From positions 1 through 64,000 of the forward strand of contig NZ_JACWFG010000005.1 in the NCBI RefSeq assembly GCF_019749295.1: a stretch of DNA of 64,000 bases. The letters run 5' to 3'. Positions 42,637 through 51,404 of this stretch are shown here, piece after piece (positions within the stretch are counted from its first letter, which is position 1; every line of letters begins with the position of its first letter). Source of the DNA: Neobacillus niacini. Its GTDB lineage: Bacteria; Bacillota; Bacilli; Bacillales; Cytobacillaceae. The notes beneath the pieces are model-generated. The model was given only the letters and a program-made list of their open reading frames with translations. It ran no database searches and was not told the origin of the DNA. Both the position numbers and the translations under genes were made by a program.

Positions 42637-42921
42637 TAATGAATTCAAGTTCTCTTTACAATAATTAAATACTAATAATTCTTCATCTTCTTCTAGTTCA
42701 AAGTCTAAAACCTTATCACTTCCTCTTTCATAAAGATGATAATTGGAAATTCTAGGTCCATTGTCATCGACTACAAAAAGTACTCTTATTCCAATTCCCA
42801 TATCAGAAAAGAGTTCATCCTCTTCTTCTACATCTATTTCAATAAAAAATTCATAACGGTCTCCGCTTAATAAGCCGAATGGATCTACAAGTTTTTCAAC
42901 TGTATGACCAGTAATATTCAA
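42619..42921 (-). CDS. acidic small protein (DUF6509-like)
   Basis: A 100-residue, strongly acidic soluble protein (NITGHTVEKLVDPFGLLSGD, then EIDVEEEDELFSDMGIGIRV). The layout matches the DUF6509 family of Bacillus, tentatively. TTG 42921 is chosen because AAAGGATGA lies five bases upstream; the ATG at 42930 overlaps that site. Monocistronic; function unknown. Confidence 0.65.
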   Translation of the reverse strand: MNITGHTVEKLVDPFGLLSGDRYEFFIEIDVEEEDELFSDMGIGIRVLFVVDDNGPRISNYHLYERGSDKVLDFELEEDEELLVFNYCKENLNSLEKAGD

Positions 42922-43149
42922 TGAAATCATCCTTTGCTAAATAATTTACCTTTTATATTATATACATAATTCAAGAGTAATTAGAAATAAATGACACCAT
43001 ACACCAATAAATTGTTATCAAAATATGGATGATTTTTATGAATTAAATGTGAACTCTCTGAAATTTAATATTTATTTAATAACTATAAAGTAAAATTGAG
43101 TTATAAGCAGTATGAGAGATATTTCTCGGTGTTAACAATCATACATAAT

Positions 43150-43165
43150 TGTGAATACTTTCACA
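43150..43165 (+). promoter_or_regulatory. FNR/CRP-type box upstream of the reductase operon
   Basis: TGTGA-ATACTT-TCACA is an exact match to the Bacillus Fnr consensus TGTGA-N6-TCACA, and the flanks extend the palindrome (ATTGTGA / TCACAAT). It is centred only 35 bases before the start codon, so classical activation at -41.5 would put the transcript start at or past the ATG. The rest of the gap from 42922 holds AT-rich sequence with no gene seen. Confidence 0.8.
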
Positions 43166-43192
43166 ATGAATGAAAAAGGGAGGCATTTTTCA

Positions 43193-45592
43193 ATGTCTAA
43201 AGACAGTCCTGTGAAAAATTTATTAGCTAATAAAATGCAGCGTAGGACATTTTTGAAGTGGTCGGGCGCAATTGGAGTCCCAGTTATCGCCGGCGGTGTA
43301 GGCACCAAATTGTTGATTGATAATCAAAAGGTAGAAAAAACAGCTAGTGCAAGCGATTGGGATAAAGTCGTTTCTACGTGCAGTATCAATAACTGTGGAG
43401 GACGCTGCGTCATTAAAGCATATGTAAAAGATGGGGTGGTTGTAAGAGTGGCTACTGACACCCAGGAAAGCGGAGATCCTTCAATCCCTCCTCTTAGAGC
43501 CTGTGTTCGTGGAAGGAATTATCGTAATTTACTGTATCATCCAGACCGTCTTAAGTATCCAATGAAACGTGTCGGCAAACGTGGTGAAGGAAAGTTCGAA
43601 AGAATTTCTTGGGAGGAAGCGATTGAAACGATTGCCTCCGAGATAAAACGGATTGGGGAAACATATGGCCCAGAATCAAGATATGTTAATTACGCCTCTG
43701 GACAGAGCTGGGGACTCCACGGCGGCAGGAACTCTGCTAGAAAGGTATTAGCACTAACAGGCGGGTACTTAAATTATCGAAATGACTATAGTTCAGGTGC
43801 AGGGAATGTAGCAACTCCTTATACGTATGGAACGAACAATTCAGGGAGCAGCTTTGATTCCTTGTTACACTCTAAATACATTATCCTTTGGGGGCAAAAT
43901 CCATCTGAGATGATTTTCTCAACCCCTTATCGTGAATATTTAATGCAAGCAAAGAAAAACGGAGCAAAAATCATATTAATTGATCCTAGGTATACGGATA
44001 CAGCTATTGCATTTGCAGACGAGTGGATTCCAATTAAGCCAACAACTGATAATGCGATGATGGATGCTATGGGCTATGTTATCGTAACAGAGAATTTACA
44101 TGATCAAGAATTCCTTGATAAGTATTGTGTTGGCTTTGACGGTGACCATATGCCAGATGGTATAGCACCTCAAGAGTCTGTTAAAAGCTATCTCATGGGT
44201 GAAAAAGATGGTGTAGCGAAGACACCTGAGTGGGCAGCAAAGATTTGTGGTGTACCAGCAGATAAAATTCGTGAAATTGCAAGAAACTATGCCACTATTA
44301 AGCCTGCCGCTCTCATTCAGGGCTGGGCGGCCCAACGTCAGGCATATGGAGAGCAATTTATGCGTGGAGGAGCTCAATTAGCCTGTTTAACAGGGAATGT
44401 TGGAAAATTAGGAGGCTGGGCTGCAGGAACGGGTTACTGGAGCAGAGCTGATATTGTTTATCCATTTAAAGTTGAAAATCCAGTGAAGGCTTCCATCCCT
44501 TGCTTCTTATGGACAAAGGCAGTTGAACAAGGTACCGAGATGACAGCTGAAGATGGTCTTCAAGGAACAGATAAATTAACCACCAATATAAAACTAATCT
44601 TTAATATGGCCGGGAATATGCTCGTTAACCAGCACTCAGATATTAATAAAACAACAAGTCTATTAGAAGACGAAAGCAAAGTAGAATTTATCTGTGTCAG
44701 TGATTTATTTATGACACCTAGTGCTAAATATGCTGATATTGTTTTACCAGGAACAACCTTTTTTGAAAGATATGATATAGGGGTGCCTTGGTGTTTTGGA
44801 GATTACGTCGTTTTTGGTGATAAAACGATTGATCCTCTTTATGAATGTCGAAATGAGTATGATGTATTTACTGAGGTTGCAGATAAATTAGGAGTTAAAG
44901 ACCAATTTACTGAAGGTAAGACTATTCTTGATTTAGTAAAAGACAGTGTAAAAAGAACGCGCGAAGAGCTCGATCCAAACTTTCCAACGTTTGAAGAGTT
45001 CCGGGAAAAAGGTGTCCACCATTTTAAATTTGATGAACCACTCGTGGGTTTTAAAGCCCAGATTGATGATCTCGAGAAAAATCCTTTTGAAACACCTTCT
45101 GGAAAAATTGAATTATTCTCTAAGACTCTCTGGGATATGAATCAGCGAGAGGAGATACCAGCTATTGCCAAATATATTTCTTCATGGGAAGGCCCGGAAG
45201 ACCCATTAATTGAAAAGTATCCATTGCAGCTTATCAGTTGGCACTATAAGCGTAGATGTCACTCCACCTATGATAATATGCCTTGGCTTGAGGAAGCAGC
45301 AAAGCAAGAAATGTGGTTAAATCCTAAAGATGCTGACAAGCGTGGTATCAAAGATGGGGATAAAGTTCAAGTATTTAATGACCGTGGCAGCTTGTTGATT
45401 GATGTAAAAGTAACGACAAGGATTACACCTGGTGTTGCTGGAATTCCTCAAGGTGCCTGGTATACGCCTGATAAAGCGGGTACAGACCAACGGGGCTCAA
45501 TAAATGTATTAACGTCACAGCGTCCGACACCATTAGCTAAATCAAATCCTCAATTAACGAATCTTGTAGAAGTGAAAAAGCATAAGGAGTGA
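43193..45592 (+). CDS. molybdopterin oxidoreductase, DMSO-reductase (DmsA) type
   Basis: A 799-residue catalytic subunit. It has a twin-arginine signal (MQRRTFLKWSGAIG), an N-terminal [4Fe-4S] motif (CSINNCGGRC ... RACVRGR), an NDYSSGAG segment with the likely Mo-serine ligand of DmsA enzymes, and a C-terminal dinucleotide-binding domain. It would reduce S- or N-oxides on the outer face in anaerobiosis. ATG 43193 follows AAAAGGGAGG. It heads a three-gene operon with an FNR-type box, but no DmsC-like anchor or TorD-like chaperone gene follows. Confidence 0.92.
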   Translation: MSKDSPVKNLLANKMQRRTFLKWSGAIGVPVIAGGVGTKLLIDNQKVEKTASASDWDKVVSTCSINNCGGRCVIKAYVKDGVVVRVATDTQESGDPSIPPLRACVRGRNYRNLLYHPDRLKYPMKRVGKRGEGKFERISWEEAIETIASEIKRIGETYGPESRYVNYASGQSWGLHGGRNSARKVLALTGGYLNYRNDYSSGAGNVATPYTYGTNNSGSSFDSLLHSKYIILWGQNPSEMIFSTPYREYLMQAKKNGAKIILIDPRYTDTAIAFADEWIPIKPTTDNAMMDAMGYVIVTENLHDQEFLDKYCVGFDGDHMPDGIAPQESVKSYLMGEKDGVAKTPEWAAKICGVPADKIREIARNYATIKPAALIQGWAAQRQAYGEQFMRGGAQLACLTGNVGKLGGWAAGTGYWSRADIVYPFKVENPVKASIPCFLWTKAVEQGTEMTAEDGLQGTDKLTTNIKLIFNMAGNMLVNQHSDINKTTSLLEDESKVEFICVSDLFMTPSAKYADIVLPGTTFFERYDIGVPWCFGDYVVFGDKTIDPLYECRNEYDVFTEVADKLGVKDQFTEGKTILDLVKDSVKRTREELDPNFPTFEEFREKGVHHFKFDEPLVGFKAQIDDLEKNPFETPSGKIELFSKTLWDMNQREEIPAIAKYISSWEGPEDPLIEKYPLQLISWHYKRRCHSTYDNMPWLEEAAKQEMWLNPKDADKRGIKDGDKVQVFNDRGSLLIDVKVTTRITPGVAGIPQGAWYTPDKAGTDQRGSINVLTSQRPTPLAKSNPQLTNLVEVKKHKE

Positions 45593-45597
45593 ATATC

Positions 45598-46179
45598 TTG
45601 GGTCAAATAGGGTTTTATATCAATCAAAGTATCTGTCAGGGTTGTAAGGCCTGCAATGTGGCTTGTAAAGATAAAAATAATACAGAAGTTGGGATAAACT
45701 TTCGAAGGGTTTATACAAAAGAAGAAGGCTCTTATATACAGCAGCCAAATGGCGGAATCCTTCATAATGTAAAGTCGTACTACTTTTCAATTGCCTGTAA
45801 TCATTGCAAACAACCTGCATGTCTCAAAAGCTGCCCGACTGGCGCGATTGTAAAACGAGAGGAGGATGGAGTTGTTACCATCGATCAGGAAATTTGTGCA
45901 GGAGCCCAATTATGTGTAAGTGCTTGTCCGTATGGCGGGCCTCAGTATAACAAAGAGACTTTTAAATCGAATAAATGTAATTTTTGTATTGACCTTCAGG
46001 AAAAAGGGGAAGACCCTGTTTGTGTAGCGACATGTCCATTAGGAGCCATTGAATATGGACCGATAGAAGAACTTCGAAAAAAATACGGTAACATTAGACA
46101 AATTAAAGGAATGCCAAGTCCTTCTATTACGAATCCAAACATTGTCATCACGCCTCACCGAGACGCAAAGTTAGGATAA
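45598..46179 (+). CDS. 4Fe-4S ferredoxin subunit (DmsB type)
   Basis: A 193-residue electron-transfer subunit with four Cys clusters: CQGCKACNVACKD, CNHCKQPACLKSCP, CAGAQLCVSACPYG and CNFCIDLQEKG ... CVATCP. This is the DmsB/NrfC pattern of four cubanes. One ligand spacing (CAGAQLC) is the usual variant. The start is TTG 45598, eight bases after AAGGAG; the GTG at 45589 overlaps the upstream stop and the site. It passes electrons to the catalytic subunit. Confidence 0.92.
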   Translation: MGQIGFYINQSICQGCKACNVACKDKNNTEVGINFRRVYTKEEGSYIQQPNGGILHNVKSYYFSIACNHCKQPACLKSCPTGAIVKREEDGVVTIDQEICAGAQLCVSACPYGGPQYNKETFKSNKCNFCIDLQEKGEDPVCVATCPLGAIEYGPIEELRKKYGNIRQIKGMPSPSITNPNIVITPHRDAKLG

Positions 46180-46209
46180 GTAAGACTTCAAAAATGAGTG
46201 GTGAAAAAG

Positions 46210-47112
46210 ATGTCCATTCTTGTAAATTGGCTGGAGAGCCTCCATGAAGAAATGAAAGTTTCCTCTAGATGTGTTAGAGAGCGGAACCGGAAGGCCACTT
46301 GCGGTTTCTGTGTACAGACCTGTAAGCAGAATGCTTTTGAAATAAAGGATCACCTTCTCATCCTTGATACAAATAAGTGTACAATGTGCGGTGAATGTAT
46401 GCTTGCATGCCCGTTATCTGCTATAGAGGGTGTTTTAAGTAATCGTGTCTTTGATGGAGGCAGCCTCGTTTTTAATTACAATTATGTGCCTTCCATAAAA
46501 GAATTGCTCATTTACAAAAAAAGAGGGATGACATCCATTCAAGTTTCTCAACAGCCATTATCCAAAGAATGGAAAACAGTGGTATCTCAGTCGAATGATT
46601 ACTTACAAATGTTGGATGAAGATTCAATTGAAGTAGTTCAAAAAGTAAAGGAAGAAGTACTATCAAGGAGAGCTTTTTTTGGCTCATTTCAAAAAGAAGG
46701 AAAACAACTGGCAAAGAGCATGGCACCTGCAGCATGGAAGATGAAGCAGGATGACTGGAAGATAACAAGATATTATCCGGATTATCAATTTTTCACGGTC
46801 CAGTTAAACAAAGAGAAATGTACACTTTGCCAGGCTTGCTTTGCCCTCTGTCCTGAAAACGTATTTCAAATAAAGAACAATAAACTAGTCATTCAAAATG
46901 AAAAATGTGTGAATTGCACGTCTTGTACCGATGTTTGCCCAGAAAATACAATTGAGATTATACTAGATGTTAAAAGTATAAAAGATAGTCAAGAAAATGT
47001 TCATCTGAAGGCTTGTATAGTTTGTGAACATCCGTTTTACACTTTTAATGTGGAAAATGAGAAATGCCCTGTCTGTGCTAATCGAGATTCTGATTGGTTA
47101 AGCCCATATTAG
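46210..47112 (+). CDS. poly-ferredoxin with C-terminal zinc ribbon
   Basis: A soluble protein of about 300 residues. Cys clusters: CGFCVQTCKQ (about 35), CTMCGECMLACP (about 58), CTLCQACFALCP (about 206) and CVNCTSCTDVCP (about 237), then CIVCEHPFYTF ... CPVCANRD, a rubredoxin-like ribbon. It has no membrane helix. It takes the place a DmsC anchor would have, so it may link the reductase to a soluble or other membrane donor. ATG 46210 is preferred; GTG 46198 lacks a site. Confidence 0.82.
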   Translation: MSILVNWLESLHEEMKVSSRCVRERNRKATCGFCVQTCKQNAFEIKDHLLILDTNKCTMCGECMLACPLSAIEGVLSNRVFDGGSLVFNYNYVPSIKELLIYKKRGMTSIQVSQQPLSKEWKTVVSQSNDYLQMLDEDSIEVVQKVKEEVLSRRAFFGSFQKEGKQLAKSMAPAAWKMKQDDWKITRYYPDYQFFTVQLNKEKCTLCQACFALCPENVFQIKNNKLVIQNEKCVNCTSCTDVCPENTIEIILDVKSIKDSQENVHLKACIVCEHPFYTFNVENEKCPVCANRDSDWLSPY

Positions 47113-47188
47113 AACAAACCCTAATATCACCATTATAGATTTTGTTCCATTTGGACAAATTAAAGCCATCTTAACATGGGTGGTGAGA

Positions 47189-47317
47189 ATGTTGACAAAA
47201 CGGAATATCAAGACGAAATCTGGTCTTCAAACAGCAAAAAGTTTAACGAACTCGGAATTTGCCAATGAAATGACACCTCAAAATAAAAAGGCAAAGAAGG
47301 AAAAGCCTCGCACATAG
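47189..47317 (+). CDS. small basic protein, weakly gamma-SASP-like
   Basis: A 42-residue frame after GGTGGTGAG, MLTKRNIKTKSGLQTAKSLT followed by NSEFANEMTPQNKKAK. The SEFANE...Q..KK stretch recalls the TEFASET-NAQQVKK repeat of gamma-type spore proteins, but there is only one copy. It ends before a terminator. A weak call. Confidence 0.5.
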   Translation: MLTKRNIKTKSGLQTAKSLTNSEFANEMTPQNKKAKKEKPRT

Positions 47318-47324
47318 AATAATG

Positions 47325-47353
47325 AAAAGCGCTGGGATGCCCCAGCGCTTTTT
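47325..47353. terminator. bidirectional terminator
   Basis: AAAAGCGCTGGG / CCCAGCGCTTTTT stem with loop ATGC between convergent genes. Confidence 0.92.
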
Positions 47354-48637
47354 CTAGTTTTGACTTTTAGCTCCTGGTTTTATGGCGATTAAAGCTACAA
47401 ATGCAGCAATAATACTAAGACCGCTAAGTGTTATGAAAATCCAGTAAGTGGCCATTTTCATTAACAGTGCAATAATCGGAGGGCCAGCTGCTACTCCGAT
47501 AAATCTCATCGAGCTATAGATGGAGGAAATGGTCCCTCGCTCTTCCTTCTCAATTCCTGCAGTTATTAAGGCGTCGAGACATGGAAGTCCAAGACCTATA
47601 CCAACACCAGCTATTAAAAACATGCTGAGCATAAACCAAAGCTTAATCGAGAGCCATAGAGCTAAAATGGAAAGTGCTGCTGCAATAATACCTCCAAAGA
47701 TGAGCCATTTCATTAGGACTTTATTTTCCTTGATTACCTTTCCAGCGATAAAGGAAGATAAACAAAGTGCGCCGAGCGGCAACGCTAAAAATAATCCTTT
47801 TTTAACATCCTTAATTCCATATTTGGTTTCGAATATTTCCGAAAGGTAAAATAATATTCCAAAAAGCACCAACATCAGGATACCGCCAATAAAAAAGATA
47901 GCGTATAACCATTTTCCTTTTTCTGTGAATGTTTTCTTTACATTCGTGAAAAATTGCTTAAAGGGGACGGGTTTTGATGGTTCCGGGCACTTAACTAATA
48001 GCATGACCATGATGACGGAAATTGTACAAAACACTGGAAATGAAAAGAAAGGTAGAAACCAGATAAATCCTGCTAATACAGCACCTAAAATTGGGCTTAA
48101 AACCTTTCCAAATGTATTAGATGTTTCAATTAAACCAAGACAGCTGGAGACATCATCTTCATTCTTGAACATGTCTCCCACCAAAGGAAGAACGATTGGG
48201 GCTGCACCAGCTGCTCCCACTCCCTGGAGGGCTCGGCCTACTAAAATCAGCCAATAGGCATTATCCATTTTCCAAGCAGCCCACCCGGAAATTAGCCCTC
48301 CAAGGCCGGCTATGATAAGACTTGGAATAATTACTTTTTTCCTGCCAATATGGTCTGACAGGTAGCCAGCAACCGGGATTAGGAAGATTGCAACGATCGA
48401 ATAAACGGTAATGACCATACTCGTTTGAAATGAGGATATTGATAATTTTTTTTCCATTGAGGGAAGAACAGGAATCAACATGGAATTCCCCAGAGTCATC
48501 ACTAACGGAATGGATGAAAGTGAGAGTATAGCCCACTTTTGTTTGGATACTTCTCCTGACTTCTTCTTTTTTCCAGCCGAAGAGGATTTATTTCTCACAG
48601 CCTCTGAACTCGGGCATAATTTTTCAATATGGTCCAT
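47354..48637 (-). CDS. MFS efflux transporter
   Basis: A 427-residue major facilitator with 12 predicted helices after a 33-residue polar N-terminus (SSSAGKKKKSGEVSKQK). Motif A is GYLSDHIGRKKVI, motif B is LVGRALQGVGAA, and the antiporter motif C region reads GKVLSPILGAVLAG. It resembles drug:H+ antiporters of the TetL/Bmr group in layout. It is convergent with the reductase operon and divergent from the trp leader. The substrate is unknown. Confidence 0.9.
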   Translation of the reverse strand: MDHIEKLCPSSEAVRNKSSSAGKKKKSGEVSKQKWAILSLSSIPLVMTLGNSMLIPVLPSMEKKLSISSFQTSMVITVYSIVAIFLIPVAGYLSDHIGRKKVIIPSLIIAGLGGLISGWAAWKMDNAYWLILVGRALQGVGAAGAAPIVLPLVGDMFKNEDDVSSCLGLIETSNTFGKVLSPILGAVLAGFIWFLPFFSFPVFCTISVIMVMLLVKCPEPSKPVPFKQFFTNVKKTFTEKGKWLYAIFFIGGILMLVLFGILFYLSEIFETKYGIKDVKKGLFLALPLGALCLSSFIAGKVIKENKVLMKWLIFGGIIAAALSILALWLSIKLWFMLSMFLIAGVGIGLGLPCLDALITAGIEKEERGTISSIYSSMRFIGVAAGPPIIALLMKMATYWIFITLSGLSIIAAFVALIAIKPGAKSQN

Positions 48638-48771
48638 AATTCTTCTATCCCGCCTTCATAATGATGTGCTAACGTTAATATTGACATCTTCATTTCAAAA
48701 TAACTATCAAATAGTAATCCTTTAAATGGAATTAAATAAGTAACTAAAATTGAATTTTCTAAAAATTATTG

Positions 48772-48801
48772 TTGACAATGGAATCTTAATTGAGTTAATA
48801 T
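48772..48801 (+). promoter_or_regulatory. sigma-A promoter of the trp operon
   Basis: TTGACA, 18-base spacer, TAATAT (or 17 with TTAATA), about 20 bases before the first T-box stem. Confidence 0.8.
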
Positions 48802-48822
48802 AAAAATCAATAACGAAGGGCA

Positions 48823-49092
48823 TTGATGAAGAGTAGTAACTTTTACGGATTCTTTAGAGAGCTGATGGCCGGTGCAAATCAGTGTAGACGTATGAGTGAA
48901 TGGACTTCGGAGCCTCCAAACCGAACCTCCTATAGGGTCAGTAGGCTTTGGCGAAATCCTCATCGTTACAAGAGGCAGATATTCAAGCAAAATGGCTTTG
49001 ATATCGGTAAAGTGAGCTGATTTTTGGCTAATGAAGGTGGCACCACGGGTCTTCCGTCCTTTTTGGATGGGGGCCCTTTTTGTTTTTTTTTA
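48823..49092 (+). promoter_or_regulatory. T-box leader 1 (Trp specifier)
   Basis: A tRNA-sensing leader: stem I with the specifier TGG (48901-48903) in GAATGGAC, the T-box AAGGTGGCACCACG (49034-49047) and a G-C-rich terminator ending in GGGCCC with a long T-run (to 49092). TGGC in the T-box matches tRNA-Trp ending GCCA. Confidence 0.92.
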
Positions 49093-49099
49093 AATAATT

Positions 49100-49388
49100 A
49101 AATCTGTGAGCAAGAGTAGTACACTTATTTAAATCTTTACAGAGAGTCGGGGGAAGCTGAGAGCCCGATAAGAATGAATATGTGGAATGGACTTGTGAGA
49201 GGCTGCCTGAACTAAAGTAGGGCCGCACGGAGTTCCACCGTTAAAAGGATAGGATATCGGACTTTCAAGTTCCGTATCTGAAAGAGGAAGCTGAAGTAGC
49301 AGCTTCAAAATGAGGTGGCACCACGATCAAAAATCGTCCTCTATATACATAAGTTGGATTTTATGTGTATAGAGGACGATTTTTTTTA
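49100..49388 (+). promoter_or_regulatory. T-box leader 2 (Trp specifier)
   Basis: A second complete T-box in tandem: specifier TGG (49188-49190), again in GAATGGAC, T-box GAGGTGGCACCACG (49312-49325), and a very strong terminator (arms 49333-49352 and 49361-49380) with eight T. Uncharged tRNA-Trp must bind both leaders for full read-through. Confidence 0.93.
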
Positions 49389-49413
49389 TATTTTTCGAAG
49401 GGATGTTTGGTTA

Positions 49414-50796
49414 ATGAAAACAAAAAATGTTTTTTTCTTAAAGGAGTTAAAAGGAGATACATTTACTCCTATCTCCATTTTGCAGAAAATTGGCGGCGAT
49501 AAAAAGTTCTTATTGGAAAGTTCACATAAATACCATGACTCTGGGCGCTTTTCCTTAATAGGATCCGACCCAGCTTTTGAACTTATTTCCAGAGGGGATA
49601 CCAATGAAATTAACTATCGAAATGGAGAGAAGAAGGTAATAAAGGGAAATCCACTAGATATAATCAATACCTTACTCCCAGAGATTGAAGAAGTGCCCTT
49701 TCCGTTTATTGGCGGGGCAGTCGGGTATGTGGGATATGACATCATCCGCCAATTTGAGAACATTGGAGATGAGTTTTCAAATGGATTACAAATGCCTGAT
49801 GTCCATTTAATGTTTTATGAGGAAGTCATTGTTTTCGATCATCTGGAAGAAAAAATAACGATTTGCGGACTCTCACTAACGAAGGATGGAGATAGAGATT
49901 TACTTGAAAAAAGGGTAGAGCAGAGGATCAAAGAGTTAAAACAGCCTGGAATTTATGAAGATGATACTCCATTTCATTTTTCTGGCTTCGAGTCAGAAAC
50001 ATCAAAGGATCAATTTATCGAGAATGTAGAGATTGCAAAGGAGCATATAAAAGCAGGCGATATTTTCCAAGTGGTGCTGTCTAGAAGAATGAAGTCAACA
50101 TTCCAAGGATCGCCCTTATCGCTCTATCGCAAGCACCGTGCCCATAACCCGACACCATATATGTTTTATATAGACTTCGAAGCTTATACTGTAATCGGTT
50201 CTTCACCGGAAAGTCTTATTAAGACCAGGGGAACGCAGGTGTTTGCAAATCCGATTGCCGGTACAAAAAAACGAGGGAAAACTCTTGAGGAAGACCATTT
50301 AATTGAAAAAGAATTGAAAAGTGATGAAAAGGAATTGGCAGAGCATAAAATGCTCGTCGACCTTGGGCGAAATGACTTAGGAAGGGTTTGTGAATTTGGT
50401 TCTGTAACATTGGATAAGTATATTCAGGTTGAAAAATTCCGACATGTCATCCATCTTGTCTCAGAAGTAAGTGGTACTTTAACCAAGGACCATAGCAGTC
50501 TTGATGCATTAGCAGCTTGTCTGCCTGCTGGAACTGTTTCCGGGGCACCGAAAATTAGAGCGATGGAAATTATAAATAAATTAGAAAAATCAAAAAGGGG
50601 ATTATATTCCGGAGCAATTGGTTATTTATCTGCTAATGGAAATATTGATTTTGCCTTAGCGATTCGCACGATGATTTTGAAAGAGGGAACTGCGTATATT
50701 CAAGCAGGCGCAGGAATTGTATATGACTCTAATCCAGAGTCTGAGTATGAAGAAACGATAAATAAATTAAAAGCCTTTTTGGAGGGTGAACAATGA
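49414..50796 (+). CDS. trpE: anthranilate synthase component I
   Basis: A 460-residue chorismate-binding enzyme. LLESSHKYHDSGRFSLIGSDP at the N-terminus resembles the feedback tryptophan site (S-region LLESS), and the catalytic core has IKAGDIFQVVLSRR, GSSPESLIKTRG, NPIAGTKKRG and AGTVSGAPKIRAMEII. With TrpG it makes anthranilate from chorismate and glutamine. ATG 49414 is downstream of the second T-box, after GAAGGGA; the longer frame from 49315 runs back through the terminator. First gene of trpEGDCFBA. Confidence 0.97.
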   Translation: MKTKNVFFLKELKGDTFTPISILQKIGGDKKFLLESSHKYHDSGRFSLIGSDPAFELISRGDTNEINYRNGEKKVIKGNPLDIINTLLPEIEEVPFPFIGGAVGYVGYDIIRQFENIGDEFSNGLQMPDVHLMFYEEVIVFDHLEEKITICGLSLTKDGDRDLLEKRVEQRIKELKQPGIYEDDTPFHFSGFESETSKDQFIENVEIAKEHIKAGDIFQVVLSRRMKSTFQGSPLSLYRKHRAHNPTPYMFYIDFEAYTVIGSSPESLIKTRGTQVFANPIAGTKKRGKTLEEDHLIEKELKSDEKELAEHKMLVDLGRNDLGRVCEFGSVTLDKYIQVEKFRHVIHLVSEVSGTLTKDHSSLDALAACLPAGTVSGAPKIRAMEIINKLEKSKRGLYSGAIGYLSANGNIDFALAIRTMILKEGTAYIQAGAGIVYDSNPESEYEETINKLKAFLEGEQ

Positions 50797-51404
50797 TTTT
50801 ATTAATAGATAATTTTGACTCCTTTACCTTCAATCTTTATCAATATCTAGGGGAATTAGGAGAGAGCGTAACAGTCATTAGAAATAACCAGCTTACTATC
50901 AAGCAAATAAGGGAAATGAATCCGAAGGCAATCATTCTATCTCCAGGCCCGGGAAAACCTGAGGATGCAGGTATATGTATAGATGTTATCCGAAATTTAT
51001 ACCAGGAATTTCCTATACTTGGAATTTGTTTAGGGCATCAAGCAATTGGGGCAGCATTTGGAAGTGAAATAAGGAGAGCAAATTTCATTAAACATGGAAA
51101 GACATCTCAAATCACACATAGTGGCAACGGAATTTTTACTTATTTAACTTCGCCATTAGAAGTGATGCGCTATCATTCTTTGGTGGTTGATCAGGGAACT
51201 CTATCATCTGATTTGGAATGTGTCGCAAAGTCACTCGATGATCAAGAAGTGATGGCCATTAAACATCGCTATTATCCAGTATTTGGATTGCAGTTTCATC
51301 CTGAATCGATTGGTACTCCATTAGGAAAACAAATGCTCCAAAACTTTTTATCTGAAATAGAAGGGAAGAAGAAAAATGAAAAATTTTTTACTCCAGTTAG
51401 CTGA
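50793..51404 (+). CDS. trpG: anthranilate synthase component II (glutamine amidotransferase)
   Basis: A 203-residue class I glutamine amidotransferase: nucleophile Cys in LGICLGHQAIG (about 78), and the His-Glu pair in LQFHPESIGT. ATGA overlap with trpE. Its presence inside the trp operon differs from B. subtilis, where the amidotransferase gene is in the folate operon; the B. cereus-type order is the same as here. The last 12 residues overlap trpD. Confidence 0.95.
   Translation: MILLIDNFDSFTFNLYQYLGELGESVTVIRNNQLTIKQIREMNPKAIILSPGPGKPEDAGICIDVIRNLYQEFPILGICLGHQAIGAAFGSEIRRANFIKHGKTSQITHSGNGIFTYLTSPLEVMRYHSLVVDQGTLSSDLECVAKSLDDQEVMAIKHRYYPVFGLQFHPESIGTPLGKQMLQNFLSEIEGKKKNEKFFTPVS

Noticed and set aside
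48703-48715. ACTAT-CAA-ATAGT palindrome upstream of the MFS gene
   Set aside because: Five-base arms in AT-rich sequence are expected by chance; no promoter elements fix its position.
48823-49412. TRAP-type (G/U)AG repeat control of trpE
   Set aside because: The leader is fully explained by two T-boxes, and no spaced GAG/UAG series was seen before trpE.
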